Below, one piece after another: positions 38,628 to 49,870 of a DNA stretch of 64,000 bases. The stretch spans positions 56,442,433-56,506,432 of the forward strand of contig CP154954.1 in assembly GCA_039621445.1 (NCBI GenBank), in the 5' to 3' direction. The position numbers and the translations under genes were made by a program. The notes under the pieces are model-generated. The model saw only the letters and a program-made list of their open reading frames with translations, was not told where the DNA came from and made no database searches. Position 1 is the first letter of the stretch. Every line of letters begins with the position of its first letter. The DNA is from Euglena gracilis. Lineage: Eukaryota; Euglenida; Euglenophyceae; Euglenales.

Positions 38628-38629
38628 AA

Positions 38630-41035
38630 GTTCCCTTCAAAACTCCCCAAGAAATAAGGACTGCCCAGAAAATTCTGAGAGAATACGAATGTGCAGGGGC
38701 AACCAGGCAAATCACCCCACAGGAGGCAAAACATTTTGTCCCTTATTTTATCATTTCCAAAAAGGAAGGGGAAAAGACCAAGGAAAGACTGATTTCAGAT
38801 TGTCGACAGTTAAATCTCCATTTCACCCCCCAGAAATTCAGATTGGAACACATGGGAAACATCTTCCCATATCTAAGAAAAGGTTGGTTCTGTGGAAAAA
38901 TAGACCTGAAAGATGCATATTTCCACTTAAAACTGCACAGCAGTCTGGAAAAAAATGTGTGCATGCAGGTGGGGGGGGAAACGTGGCAATTTCAAGCTGC
39001 ATGCTTTGGTATAAGCAGCCTGCCACAAAAATTTATGACTCTTATGAGAGTCTGGGAAAGAAAATGGAGAAAGGAGGGCAAGGTAGTTTTCATCTACCTG
39101 GACGACATTTTGCTGTTAGCCCCCAGCAAAAAGACAGCAGCCCAACATTTGGCAGAAGTAAAAACAGACCTTTTACTGGCAGGTTTCAGACTAAACCTCC
39201 CCAAATCCTGTCTGGAACCCACACAGGAAATAAAACATTTGGGCCAATGGATCAATTTGACAAAAGGCCAATTGGAAATTCCTCAGGAAAAACTAAAATC
39301 CTTAAGAAAGGAGCTAGGCAAAGTGCTCACAGCACAGAAAATGAGCTGCAGAAAACTCAGTTCTATTGTGGGACAAGTAAGAAGCTATTTAGTTTCAATG
39401 CCATTTCTCAGAATTCTGACAGATCAACTTTGCAAAATGGTGGATTTGCACACAAAGTGGGGTTGGGACCACACCCTGACCATTCCCCAGGGGGTCAAGG
39501 ATCAAATTGTGGAGTTAAAAGCCTTTTTACAGCCAGGTGTGGGCAGGGCATTTCAGTCCCAGGCCTCTCAGGAGCTCTTTTCAGACAGCAGCACCTGGCA
39601 GTGGGGGGGGCTGGACAAAGCTTCAGGCCAAAAGGTGCAGGATTTTTGGAGGGACCTGCATGTCCTTCATATCAATCAAAAAGAGTTGCAGGCTGCAGTG
39701 GAAACAGTAAAGGCACTAGCCAAACCAAAACAAACAATTGTGCTCCACGAGGACAGCCAGGTGGCTGTAAGTTATTTAACAAAATGGGGAGGCAAAAAGC
39801 CATACCTAAATTCCATCTTAAAACCCCTGCTGTATCATTGCCAAGAAAAACAAATAAATTTGCAGGTGGTTTGGGTCCCCACAAAGGAGCAATTGGCAGA
39901 CTCCCTGACCAGGGAGCAAAAGGACCCAGGGGATTATACCCTAAACCTAAACATCTTTCACCAAATTCTTCAGTTTTTCAGAAAGGAAATCACCCCAGAG
40001 GTGGACATGTTTTGCACACCCAGCAACAAAAAATTCCCCAAGTTTGTTTGTCGATACCCCCACCAAGGGGCTTTGCTGGTGGATGCCTTGAAGGCAGATT
40101 TGAGGGGCCTCCCCCCAGTTTATGCAAACCCCCCCTGGAGCATCATTCCCCAATGGGTTCAGAGATTAATGTTAAACCCAGACCTAATTTGTCTGTTGAT
40201 CGTACCCCACTGGGCTTCGACATCATGGTGGCGCCAATTAATGTCAATCAGGCAGCCAGGCAGCAAGGTTTTGCTAGTACCCCCCCAGTGGGGTCTGTTC
40301 ACCAACTGCTGGGGGGAGGAGATGCCCCCCCCCAAGGTGGAATTTGGCCTGCTTGATTGTGTCAGGCAAATATTACAATCCCAGGAAGTTTCGATGTCCA
40401 GTATCGACACTTACATAAAAAATCTGGGAAATGTCAAGAGATATGATTCAGCCTTCAGGACATTGGTGGGCCAATTGTTGCACAAAGGGGTGCCCCTGCA
40501 GGACTGCACAGTCCAGAAGATGGCCGAGGCCATCCTTGATTTGGCTGCCCACAGCCTCAACACTGCACGAAATGCATATGCAGCAGTTTTATTACTCCCA
40601 GGGTTTGGGTCATTGAGGTTTTCCCCTCTTTTGTCTCCATTGAAAAGGAAGTGGAATTCCAATGTCTGCAAGTATGCCCATTTCTGGGACCCCACTGATT
40701 TCTTAGAAAACATCATCAGGAAATCCAAACCCCTCTCAGACCTGTCTGTGAAAGAGCTCAGAAACAGACTCATCATCTGTTGGAGGCTGTTAGCCCTCCA
40801 CAGGGGGGTTGATTTAGCCAGAACACAGCGGAAAATCAGTTTCGTGGGAGAAAAAATTTTCATTTTATTGCAAAGGAAAGGGTGGCAATTCCCAAGATGG
40901 GAGGAGATTTTGAATTTGCCACACACCCCCCTCATCAGCACCTGGCATTTATTGAAAGAATATGTGGAAAGGACAGCCCACATGGTTGGACACAAAAATA
41001 ATTTGTTATGGTCTTTGGATGGTAAAGACCTTTGA
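38630..41035 (+). CDS. DIRS-B RT, RNase H, NPPW methyltransferase-like, recombinase N-part
   Basis: Part of a 1,085-codon open frame (open from 37778; the RT part begins near 38630). RT: ERLISDCRQLNLHF, GKIDLKDAYFHLKLH, ACFGISSLPQKFM, VFIYLDDILLLAPS (YLDD at 39095-39106), HLGQWINL. RNase H: LFSDSSTWQWGGLD, HINQKELQAAV, LHEDSQVAVSYL, EQLADSLTREQ. Then VDMFCTPSNKKFPKF and VYANPPWSIIPQW (NPPW at 40127-40138). The same frame goes on into a tyrosine recombinase: SIDTYIKNLGNVKRYDSAF, TARNAYAAVLLLPGF, LRNRLIICWRLLALHRGVDL. It stops at TGA 41033 before the H-x2-R block, which continues in the -1 frame. Unlike element A, RT and recombinase share a frame here. Confidence 0.9.
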   Translation, partial: VPFKTPQEIRTAQKILREYECAGATRQITPQEAKHFVPYFIISKKEGEKTKERLISDCRQLNLHFTPQKFRLEHMGNIFPYLRKGWFCGKIDLKDAYFHLKLHSSLEKNVCMQVGGETWQFQAACFGISSLPQKFMTLMRVWERKWRKEGKVVFIYLDDILLLAPSKKTAAQHLAEVKTDLLLAGFRLNLPKSCLEPTQEIKHLGQWINLTKGQLEIPQEKLKSLRKELGKVLTAQKMSCRKLSSIVGQVRSYLVSMPFLRILTDQLCKMVDLHTKWGWDHTLTIPQGVKDQIVELKAFLQPGVGRAFQSQASQELFSDSSTWQWGGLDKASGQKVQDFWRDLHVLHINQKELQAAVETVKALAKPKQTIVLHEDSQVAVSYLTKWGGKKPYLNSILKPLLYHCQEKQINLQVVWVPTKEQLADSLTREQKDPGDYTLNLNIFHQILQFFRKEITPEVDMFCTPSNKKFPKFVCRYPHQGALLVDALKADLRGLPPVYANPPWSIIPQWVQRLMLNPDLICLLIVPHWASTSWWRQLMSIRQPGSKVLLVPPQWGLFTNCWGEEMPPPKVEFGLLDCVRQILQSQEVSMSSIDTYIKNLGNVKRYDSAFRTLVGQLLHKGVPLQDCTVQKMAEAILDLAAHSLNTARNAYAAVLLLPGFGSLRFSPLLSPLKRKWNSNVCKYAHFWDPTDFLENIIRKSKPLSDLSVKELRNRLIICWRLLALHRGVDLARTQRKISFVGEKIFILLQRKGWQFPRWEEILNLPHTPLISTWHLLKEYVERTAHMVGHKNNLLWSLDGKDL

Positions 41036-41634
41036 CATCAGAAAGGGTGAATTCCCTTACCAAAGAAATTCTGCAAGAGGGGGGGGTGGACACCACCCAT
41101 TGGAAACCCCACAGCACCAGAGGGGCTGGGGTCTTATGGTGGAAAAATGCTGGTTTGCAAGTGGAAGAAGTCCAGCAGCTGGGTCAGTGGAAAAATTTTG
41201 GGGCCTTCCAAGCCCATTATTTGCGACTTGGGGTCGTATCAAAAATTCAAAATATTATGGCCCAAAGGGGGGTGCACAGTACCTCACCATCTCGCAGTGC
41301 GGAGCCCGAATGGTCTCGGACTCCCACGACAGAGGAAGGGGGAAGAAGGGACCAAGAGGGCGAAGCACAAGAAGATGGTGAGCCCAACCCTCCCACCCAA
41401 AAAATCACCAGAAAAAGAAAGACATCTCAACCAGAAAGGGGACCCCCAACCAAGCAGCCCCAACCACCCACCCAGGAACACACCAGAAAGAGACAACCAT
41501 CCCCATCGAGGGGGGGGGGGGCCCACCAAGCGACCATGGGAGAGGGGGGGGGGGCGGGGCCACGACGGTTCAGCTTCGCCAAGGTGTCGGAGGAGGCCTC
41601 ATCATCGCCAACTCCGGCAACAAAGGCGCAGTAA
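41032..41634 (+). CDS. DIRS-B recombinase C-terminal part (-1 frame)
   Basis: Continues the recombinase: KPHSTRGAGVLWWKNAGL (H-x2-R at 41110-41124) and LGQWKNFGAFQAHYLRLG with the final Tyr. The shift falls at CCTTTGACA near 41030, so either one base was gained or lost, or ribosomes slip there. The tail past about 41280 runs through the internal complementary region and the right ITR and is Pro/Thr/Lys-rich, probably not functional. Confidence 0.75.
   Translation: MTSERVNSLTKEILQEGGVDTTHWKPHSTRGAGVLWWKNAGLQVEEVQQLGQWKNFGAFQAHYLRLGVVSKIQNIMAQRGVHSTSPSRSAEPEWSRTPTTEEGGRRDQEGEAQEDGEPNPPTQKITRKRKTSQPERGPPTKQPQPPTQEHTRKRQPSPSRGGGAHQATMGEGGGAGPRRFSFAKVSEEASSSPTPATKAQ
41281..41381. repeat. DIRS-B internal complementary region
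   Basis: Left half ACCTCACCATCTCGCAGTGC matches the left extension in reverse complement. The right half (TCGGACTCCCACGACAGAGG onward) matches 41703-41760 in reverse complement. Confidence 0.9.
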
Positions 41635-41702
41635 GAAGCACCCCCCGCGCACGCACAAACACAGAACAGAACAGCCGGCAAGGAAAGCAGGACCTCACCA
41701 TC
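41607..41702. repeat. DIRS-B right ITR
   Basis: Reverse complement of 37142-37239, differing by a few bases (for example GCGCC in place of CTTTT). Confidence 0.9.
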
Positions 41703-41760
41703 TTCTTGTGCTTCGCCCTCTTGGTCCCTTCCTCCCCCTTCCTCTGTCGTGGGAGTCCGA

Positions 41761-43740
41761 AACACCAGCAGCCAACCCAAGCCCCGGAGGCGAAGAAACT
41801 GGGCCTTGGGGGCCGATATGCCTCAAAAATGGACAACCAAGATCAAAAGATTAAGGACAGGCCCCAGAAGGGCGACCAGCCACCTGTATACCATTTTCTC
41901 CAGAAACTGGGGGGATGTAAAAAGCCAAGGATGACTACAGAGGCCATGGTGGTCAGTTCTGCTGGCAAATTAAAAAGGGGAGGCATAAAACGTCTTTCAA
42001 CCCCTCCCACTTTACTTGTCCAGCCGATCACCACCAAGGGAATGGGGGGGCACAGATGCCCCCCCAGATTTCACGTGGAGCTGAAGCCAAGTTTCAGAGC
42101 CAGGAAGACTAGCAATTTAAATAGCATTTTCAATTGCACGGCCAAAAGGGCCAAACTGCGCAAGGCCGTGGCGGCGAGATTCATTTACAAACAGGCCATG
42201 GAGGCCAGATTTCAATAATCAAAGGAGGCTTTGTTCCCCGGGGCGTGGGAGCCCAAAGGGGGGTCCAGCATTGGCCCCTCAGAAGCTAAGGTGCACCCCA
42301 TCAGGGGGACTGCACAAGCCCCAGGAGAATACCCCAAAAGGGGCAAAGGCAAGCCTGCCCCCCCCAAACTCATTATTTTATCCCTATGGCAGAAGAATAT
42401 CAAAACAGGGAGGGACCCTCAGAGGTCCCCTATGGTATGTCCATTGACAACACCAATGTCACAGTGGAGTACAGGAGAGAATGTGAGAGAGCGAGATGGA
42501 CGTACATCACCCCAGTTTCATGTAAGTTTTTCAAAACCTCCCAATCTAGGGGCTTCAGGGGGCAGGGAAATGTCCAACCCCCCCAACTCAACCCCGGAAA
42601 ACCACGTGATTGGGGGGATAAATTCCACGGAGGAGAAATGGGGAGACACACCACTGCACCAGAGACTCCAGAAAAGTCTAAAATGGTGGACGAAACATGC
42701 CCGCCCCCCAAAAACATGTCAGTCAATCAAAAAATGGCATTCAGACCTCCATGGGTAAATGCACCGAAATTGTCGACCCACCCAAAGACCAGAGCCCTCC
42801 TCGGCCTGAACCAGGCAGAAAATATTACACAGGACAATGAAATTTTTGGATCCATAAAGAGGGTGAGGGAAACAAACACCGAACATATTATCCCCTGGTT
42901 GTCGATTTCAAAGCCAGAAGGGGGGCAAACAAAATCGAGACGAATCAGCGACTGCGGGGAACTAAATCAACAGTTCCAAGTCAAACCTTTCAAGCTGGAT
43001 CACATCCAGCATATTTTTCCTATTTTGGAAAAAGGCCACTGGGCAGCCAAAAATAGATTTAAAAGGTGCACATTTTCACATCCCAGTGGGCCAGGACCTA
43101 ATACCATTTCTAAGGCACCAGGTGGGGGGACAGACCTGGAGTTCCAGGCAGGGTGTTTTGGACTGAAAATGACGCCTCAGAGTTTCATGAATGTGATGAA
43201 AACCTTCGAAAAAACGTGGAGAAGAAGGGGCATCCAGGTCTTTATACACCTGGGCGACATTTTAATAGAGGCCCCTACCAAAAACAATTAACAAAATCAC
43301 CTGAACACAGTTTTCAAAGACTTACTGAAATCTGGATTCAAAATCAATGTGAAAAGTGAACCTACAATCTAGCCATAATTGCAATTCCCTGCCATTTTGG
43401 GTCAAATACGGTGCAATTTTCGCTTTTTAATGGCTTTTACAGATACCATTGCATATTTTATGTGGAAAAATACACAGCCACCAGTGACTCAAAAACCCCA
43501 TTTCGCACGAAATAAAGTACCAATTAAAACAGTGTCCCTTTCAGTGGACAATCAAGTAATTTTTTAATATCTTACCAAAAAAAGGGCAGAAAAGACCCTT
43601 TCAACAGTATGTGAACGCCATTTTTCAAATGGTGCCTGCAGAAAAACATAACTCTCCAAGAAAAAAGGGACCCCCTAAAAGACTGTCTTGCAGTCCCCAT
43701 AAGCAGGTGGGAAATGGACATAGGCATTGGCTGGAAGCCA
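41761..43740 (+). pseudogene. Decayed DIRS element C: Gag-like, RT and RNase H remains
   Basis: Starts directly at the end of element B. The RT remnant in 42386-43291 shows SRRISDCGELNQQF, KLDHIQHIFPILEKGHW and AGCFGLKMTPQSFMNVM. The catalytic motif is changed to IHLGDILIEA (HLGD for YLDD) and the IDLK-AYFH block is scrambled (NRFKRCTFSHP). RNase H pieces follow: SVDNQVIF at 43540-43567 and a DCLAVPISRWEMD-like run in shifted frame near 43690-43720. Several stops and frameshifts make it non-coding. Confidence 0.75.
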
Positions 43741-44164
43741 GGTGCTGACGGTGCAAACGTGTGATAACGGTGCAGGGGGCCCTCCGTTCCCAGTCGACAA
43801 CAGAGTATTCTGTATGTGAAGTTAGTGTAAGATCGTAACAGATCTGCCACCAAGTTTACGTCTGTTCTTCCCTTTTCCCCAAAAGCCATCACTTTCACCT
43901 TGTCGCACCTACTTGGGGACTGACAATGAGAGTCAGAGAAAAACCCGTTTGAGCTTCCCCGCACGGCAGACATAAAGCAAAGGGAAAGAAACAAGTGGAG
44001 GAACCAGAGTTCAGTTTCTGGTGCAGAGTATACAAAAGATAGAAAAAATTTCCACATGTGGAGAGCGAAAGGGGGAGTGAGCTAGTCCTAATAGGATCTG
44101 CTCTCATGCCTGATTCCTCATCGGAAGGGCAGAGAGCATACGCCTGGTACACAGGGCACCCCCC
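43741..44164. other. Unidentified insert between DIRS-C pieces
   Basis: About 420 bases of average composition with no similarity that I can see to the neighbouring DIRS copies. The minus strand has short open stretches (for example CGEAQTGFSLTLIVSPQ) without a recognisable domain. It may be an insertion into element C. Confidence 0.3.
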
Positions 44165-44330
44165 CATTTCCTCTAAAACTACGAATAAAAGTGTTAAATC
44201 ACTTTGATACCATTTTCAACTGGAGTGTGCTCCCAGGAAATATTCACACGTATCATTTTGTACTTGTTTCCCCTCCAAATTTCTCCTGAGAAAACGTGCA
44301 AAGAAGTGACGACCGTTTGAGGTGGACCGC
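44165..44330 (-). pseudogene. DIRS-C-type recombinase N-terminal fragment
   Basis: Closely similar, on the same strand, to 49690-49830 (shared CACTTTGATACC, TTTTGTACTTGTTT/TTTTGTATTTGTTT and TCCAAA(T/A)TT). That segment encodes, on minus, the start of a DIRS recombinase. Non-coding here. Confidence 0.45.
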
Positions 44331-44538
44331 CGGGCGGCTAAGTTTTTGCTTTTAGAAGGCTTTTTTGGGCAGTTTAGCTCAAATTTCAAGGCTTTCTAAA
44401 AATATTCCTTATTTCCCCTCCTAAGCCGCCTGGTTGTGCAATGAGAGGGGCTGAGTGATGCCAGATATTCCCAAATTGTGCTTTTGGGTCTATTAAGCAT
44501 ATTCTTGTCTTTTAATGCGTTTTTCATTTGTTCTTAAG

Positions 44539-44677
44539 GGAATATGTTCGTTTTGAGGAGAGTGCTTGCAAGCGCTTGGAGCAGAATTTTAAGAAATTTG
44601 CGACCTTAATTCTGGAGATTTTGCACGGGTTTGAACAGCTCAAAAATGATAGAATCCAGCATAATTTATTAAAATAA
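44539..44677 (+). CDS. Isolated host exon, possibly gamma-tubulin-complex-like C-terminus
   Basis: A good acceptor (CATTTGTTCTTAAG) precedes G and then a frame reading EYVRFEESACKRLEQNFKKF and ATLILEILHGFEQLKNDRIQ, ending HNLLK at TAA 44675-44677. It is strongly coding in character and unlike the surrounding DIRS remains. A helical stretch ending in N-DRI-x-HNLL, with LDFD in a shifted frame 12 bases on, recalls the C-terminus of gamma-tubulin complex proteins, which commonly end ...RLDFN. That identification is weak and from memory. Other exons of this gene were not found. Confidence 0.35.
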
Positions 44678-44929
44678 AGAATGGAAAGCTTGATTTTGAC
44701 TTGGGTTCGTTGACTTTGGTGCAATGGGAAAGAATTTGGGTTTTGAGAGCACTTAGGAACCAGCACACACAACACTGTTCTGGCACTGTTGTATTTGGCA
44801 TATCAATTACAGTCAATTACAGTCAAATTTTGTACTTGAATTCAAGAGTTTCAATGGCAAATCATCAACAAAATGACATCAATCAACAAGTGTAAGAAGG
44901 GGAGGTTTGTCTTTCCCTTACCCAATCAA

Positions 44930-45560
44930 CTGTGGGAAAAGGGGCAGGGTGGTGGGACTCTTCAACTCAGGCAAACACAGGGCATTTTTTAACCCTAAAA
45001 CCTCATTTTAAGACAGAAACTGCGACAAATGACACACAGGGAGGGGTTTTAGCTCTCACTGGTTCAGCTGAGCAGGGAGGGGTTGAAGCCCCAAAGGCAC
45101 CCCCCTTGGAAATCCAAGTGACACTCAGTGGTTGGTGAGGGTCCTCTGGAATTTCATCCTTGTAAACGACGGCCCAGATTCGGCCACAGGGGAGGATTAT
45201 TGTTCACCGGCAGAGGCAGCGATTCAAAGATTTAACCCCTTGAAACAGAATTGTTTTCCTCTCAAGGCAACCAAAAAAAACTGCCAAAACTTGTGACCTG
45301 ATGGCCTCACTGGGAAGCCACAGCAGTGGATGCACTGCAATGGCCCTTGGACAACTTGGGGTCACTGTATGCCAATCCCCCTGGTCGATAATTCAAATCA
45401 TTTCCACAGACCAAAGTTTTGAGGGTCACCCCCTATTACGATTCAGCCACCTGGTGGCCCAATTAAATAAAGAATGAAAGCACCAGGAACCACCTGCCTG
45501 ATAATCACCCCCCACAGGTATGTTCAAAAACTGCAGGGGGTAGAAAATGCCACCCCCCAG
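44930..45560 (+). pseudogene. DIRS-C methyltransferase-like domain remnant
   Basis: Shifted frames around 45300-45560 read WPHWEATAVDALQWPLDNLG, then SLYANPPG and a later QKLQGVENATP. They align with element A's WPHHQAIAVNALECPLEKFG, YANPPW and LFQNCLGEIMPP. In-frame stops are present. Confidence 0.55.
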
Positions 45561-45564
45561 GTGT

Positions 45565-46861
45565 TCCCTTCTGCTTAACGGCCCTACTGCTAATGCGGAA
45601 ACCCCTTCCCGGGACCAGTTTCTGGCGTAGGAGCGTTTTTTGGCCCCTCCTGCCGACTTGCGCTAAGCAGACGAGCAGGCTCCGGAAGACTCTGTACAGT
45701 ATCACCCGTTACGGCCCCTCTACTGCCAGAACAACTGCTTATTTCTGAGAGTTTTTGCTGTTTTTGTCATCAGAAATATGCAAAGCACAAGACCCAACAC
45801 TCATTTCAACTATGCCTTATTACAGGCATCATTGCAAGGTATTGACCAAGAAACGGGGCTTAGTAGCTTTTTATGTGTAAGCACTTCCAAATAACATGCT
45901 GATGAATCACAATTGGTCCAGTTGTCAAGATTGCAACACTTGTCATGTACATCATTAGCTTCAGAAGCCATTGTGGCCTCTTCCGCACTCAACTTGCCGC
46001 AACGAGGGTATTCACCTCTGTCTGCGACAACGGTGCAGTTGCGCACACCGGAGATCCGTTGTGATTACGCCACGGGCTTCTACGGTGATGGTTGGCAGGA
46101 AACTCTGTTTTTCTTACAGCCACTACCCATACTTCCGCCGACAAGCCATCAGAGCGCTTTGCCACCCGATCTTGGGTGTTATCCCGCAGTACCTTGGCAT
46201 CCGGACACTCGCCTAATGGTCCCAGCACTCTCTGGTACATCCCAAACCATGGATGGGCATTTGGAGGGCACTGGGGAGCCCCTCACTGCTGAGGATGTGC
46301 AGGATATTGTTGCTAGGCTTACATATGACCACCCCTTCTCAGGCAGTTCAACCATGTGCTGCAAAGTGTTGCAGATTGTGCAACTGCACTGAACAAAGTG
46401 TTGCTTTGATTGGGACAACCAGAGATATGTCTTCACCAAGCTGGTATACTGCTGAAACTATTTGCAAGAAGTTGGCGAAAACTGTCAACAGAATTTCGAC
46501 AGTGCGGGTATTGACCTTGAAAACTTTCGTTAGAATAATTTGTCACAACTCAAGAAAAACTTCCGGCAAATTGTGAATGCATGCATGAGGCGAAAAAAAA
46601 CCGAATGACCCAAGTTTCTGCACTTGCATGACTAGCTAAGAGCAGTTATCGGGACAAATGGAGTCCTGTTCATCCATGTTGTTACATTTGCAGCAACAGT
46701 TGCATGCACGAGACTCCACGCTTGAAACATCCAACATTTGTGGATTTTTGTCAACAGAACACGTTACTACCTTGTCCACAACTTTCCACGAATCGCAACA
46801 CCGCATCATGCACTTGAGAAAAGAGCAAACTGCAGAAAGAGAAAATTTTCTGCAGTTTCAG
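45565..46861. other. Unidentified DNA between DIRS remains and satellite
   Basis: Short open stretches exist on both strands (plus 45913-46392; minus 46179-46439), but none shows a domain that I recognise, and the two strands are open together. The stretch at 46658-46860 (plus, SSMLLHLQQQLHARDSTLET) is helix-like and runs straight into the satellite. Confidence 0.3.
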
Positions 46862-47295
46862 TCACATACATACACACATACATACATACATACATACATA
46901 CATACATACATACATACATACATACATACATACATACATACATACATACATACATACATACATACATACATACATACATACATACATACATACATACATA
47001 CATACATACATACATACATACATACATACATACATACATACACACATACATACATACATACATACATACATACATACAGACATACATACATACATACATA
47101 CATACATACAGACATACATACATACATACAGACATACATACAGACATACATACATACATACATACAGACATACAGACATACAAACAGACATACAAACATA
47201 CATACATACATACATACATACATACATACATACATACATACATACATACATACATACATACATACATACATACAGACAGACATACATACATACAT

Positions 47296-47326
<31 letters not shown>

Positions 47327-47718
47327 TACATACATTCATACATACATACATACATACAGCCAGACAGACACACAGACATACAGACATACATACATACATA
47401 CATACCAACATACATACATACATACATACATACAGACATACACACATACATACATACATACAATACATACATACATACATACATACATACATACATACAT
47501 ACATACATACATACATACATACATACATACATACATACATACATACATACATACATACATACATACATACATACATACATACATACATACATACAGACAT
47601 ACATACATACTACATACATACACACATACATACATACATACATACATAGATACATACATACATACATACATACATACATACATACATACATACATACATA
47701 CATACATACATACATACA

Positions 47719-47752
<34 letters not shown>

Positions 47753-48424
47753 CATACATACATACATACGTACAATCATTTTTTCATACATACATACATA
47801 CATACATACATACATACATACATACATACATACATACATACATACATACATACATACATACATACATACATACATACATACAGACATACATACATACATA
47901 CAGACATACATACAGACATACATACATACAAAATACATACATACATACATACATACATACATACATACATACATACATACATACATACATACATACATAC
48001 ATACATACATACATACATACATACATACATACATACATACAGACATACATACAGACAGACATACATACATACATACATACAAACATACATACAGACATAC
48101 ATACATACCTACATACATACATACATACATACATACATACATACATACATACATACATACATACATACATACATACATACATACATACATACATACATAC
48201 ATACATACATACATACATACATACAAACTACATACATACATACATACATACATACATACATACATACATACATACATACATACATACATACATACATACA
48301 TACATACATACATACATACATACATACATACATACATACATACATACATACATACATACATACATACATACATACATACATACATACATACATACATACA
48401 TACATACATACATACATACATACA

Positions 48425-48452
<28 letters not shown>
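46862..48452. repeat. (CATA)n tetranucleotide satellite, about 1.6 kb
   Basis: Almost pure CATA units with scattered CAGA and CAAA variants, clustered at 47070-47440 and 47880-48110, and one interruption at 47769-47785. Because 4 and 3 are coprime, all frames on both strands stay open. The long Tyr-Ile-His-Thr and Met-Tyr-Val-Cys ORFs are products of the repeat, not genes. Confidence 0.97.
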
Positions 48453-48456
<4 letters not shown>

Positions 48457-48611
48457 CATATATATGTATATGTATTTATATATACCTATACATATATATA
48501 CACACACGCGGGGAGACATATATATACACACACGTATATATACGTATAAATAACGCCACGGGAGATATATATACATACATACATACATACATACATACAT
48601 ACATACATACA

Positions 48612-48643
<32 letters not shown>

Positions 48644-48960
48644 CATATATACACATATACACATGTATGTAATATATATATTATATATATGTATATATAT
48701 GTATATATGTATATTTATGTTTGTATGTATGTATATTATTATATGTATATATATGTAGATATATATATATATATTACGTACATATAGATATATATACCTA
48801 TATATACACATATATACATATATATACATATATATAAGTATATATATGTGTATATATATATATGTATCTCTCTGTCTATATATATAATATATATGTATAT
48901 GTATATATATATATGTGTGTGTGTGTATGTATATATATATGTATATATATGTATATATAA
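48453..48960. repeat. TA-rich spacer with a second short CATA run
   Basis: TATATA/TATATG-rich, with (CATA)n again at 48570-48640. Confidence 0.9.
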
Positions 48961-48991
<31 letters not shown>

Positions 48992-49081
48992 TGTATGTAT
49001 GTATGTATGTATGTATGTATGTATGTATGTATGTATGTATGTATGTATGTATGTATGTATGTATGTATGTATGTATGTATG

Positions 49082-49112
<31 letters not shown>
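48961..49112. repeat. (TATG)n array, inverted relative to the CATA satellite
   Basis: About 38 pure GTAT units. This is the complementary strand of the unit at 46862-48452, so the two arrays form inverted arms around a 0.5-kb AT-rich loop. Confidence 0.97.
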
Positions 49113-49139
49113 TGTAGTGGGCTGTAAAAGTCTCCACCC

Positions 49140-49870
49140 CCCTCCACTAGCCAAATTCACCAATTTCTTGCAGAAATGCCCAATGTATTGAGTAAACTAA
49201 CTCCTGCACCTCTTGTGGAGTGGGCCCCCAAAACCTCAAACCAAATTCTTCATGTTTGGACAGAAAATGTTTGGTTATTGATGCAATAGTATCAGCAATT
49301 ATGGCAATTTTTATATTTGGCGCCTTTCCTAGCACACTTTTTGTGTGTTTGATTCTATCTAAATCTGTGTATGTGTATAAACAGAGGATTCTGCAGCAAA
49401 AAAATAAGTTGTCTACGGAACGTGCATATTTCAGTGGGAAAGGAGGCTTGGGCCAGCCCCAGGAGGATTGGCAGTGGATCCCAAAATGTACCATATTTCT
49501 TCTGATTTGCTTCTTATTCCCCTTGTACGCTGGTAACATGGTGGAGTCTCAAACCACTGTGCCACAATACAGGAATTAAAAGTATAGCACTGTGTGCATT
49601 ACGGGCCTGGGCCTTAGAAAACAATTGTACCAAAGCGTCAGCCACTTGGTCAGTTGTGGCTTCAGGGGGGGTACCCACATTTTTTCAAAAATCACCCATA
49701 AAAGTGCAAAAGCACTTTGATACCGTTTCAAGCTGGCGATCATCCCCGGAATCGTCAATGGTTTCATTTTGTATTTGTTTTACCTCCAAAATTTGCCCGA
49801 GAGAATCATGCAAAGGAAGGGTCATCTGCTGGGTGGCATTTGCTCCCCCTTGCAGTTTCTGAACATGACC
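49140..49870 (-). pseudogene. DIRS recombinase remnant
   Basis: The minus frame 49767-49576 reads PGMIASLKRYQSAFALLW, matching element A's LKSLNRYEKGFQALW. Upstream is SGDDRQLETVSKCF. A later minus frame (49539-49147) reads IADTIASITKHFLSKHEEFG. The N-terminal recombinase region is recognisable, with frameshifts. Confidence 0.5.

Larger units (their letters stand above)
37118..41760 (+). mobile_element. DIRS-type retrotransposon B (near complete, frames broken)
   Basis: ITRs lie at 37142-37239 and 41607-41702. Outer extensions are 37118-37145 and 41703-41760. The internal complementary region 41281-41381 is the reverse complement of both extensions, joined at GAATGGTC|TCGGAC near 41315. Order: Gag-like, RT, RNase H, NPPW methyltransferase-like, tyrosine recombinase. 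Only 74 bases separate it from element A, with which it is divergent. A and B are clearly different families: their ITRs share only short stretches. Confidence 0.92.

Noticed and set aside
38689-40356. 555-codon plus-strand ORF
   Set aside because: It overlaps the RT gene of DIRS-B in another frame; the RT frame has all catalytic motifs and this one has none.
45913-46439. Overlapping plus and minus ORFs of 86-159 codons
   Set aside because: Both strands are open together, there are no recognisable motifs, and no splice structure is visible.
46862-48452. Regular repeat resembling a CRISPR array
   Set aside because: Pure 4-base microsatellite without spacers, in a eukaryotic genome.
46658-49147. 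Very long ORFs on both strands (up to 631 codons) rich in Tyr-Ile-His-Thr or Met-Tyr-Val-Cys
   Set aside because: They are translations of the CATA/TATG tetranucleotide satellite, which has no stop in any frame.
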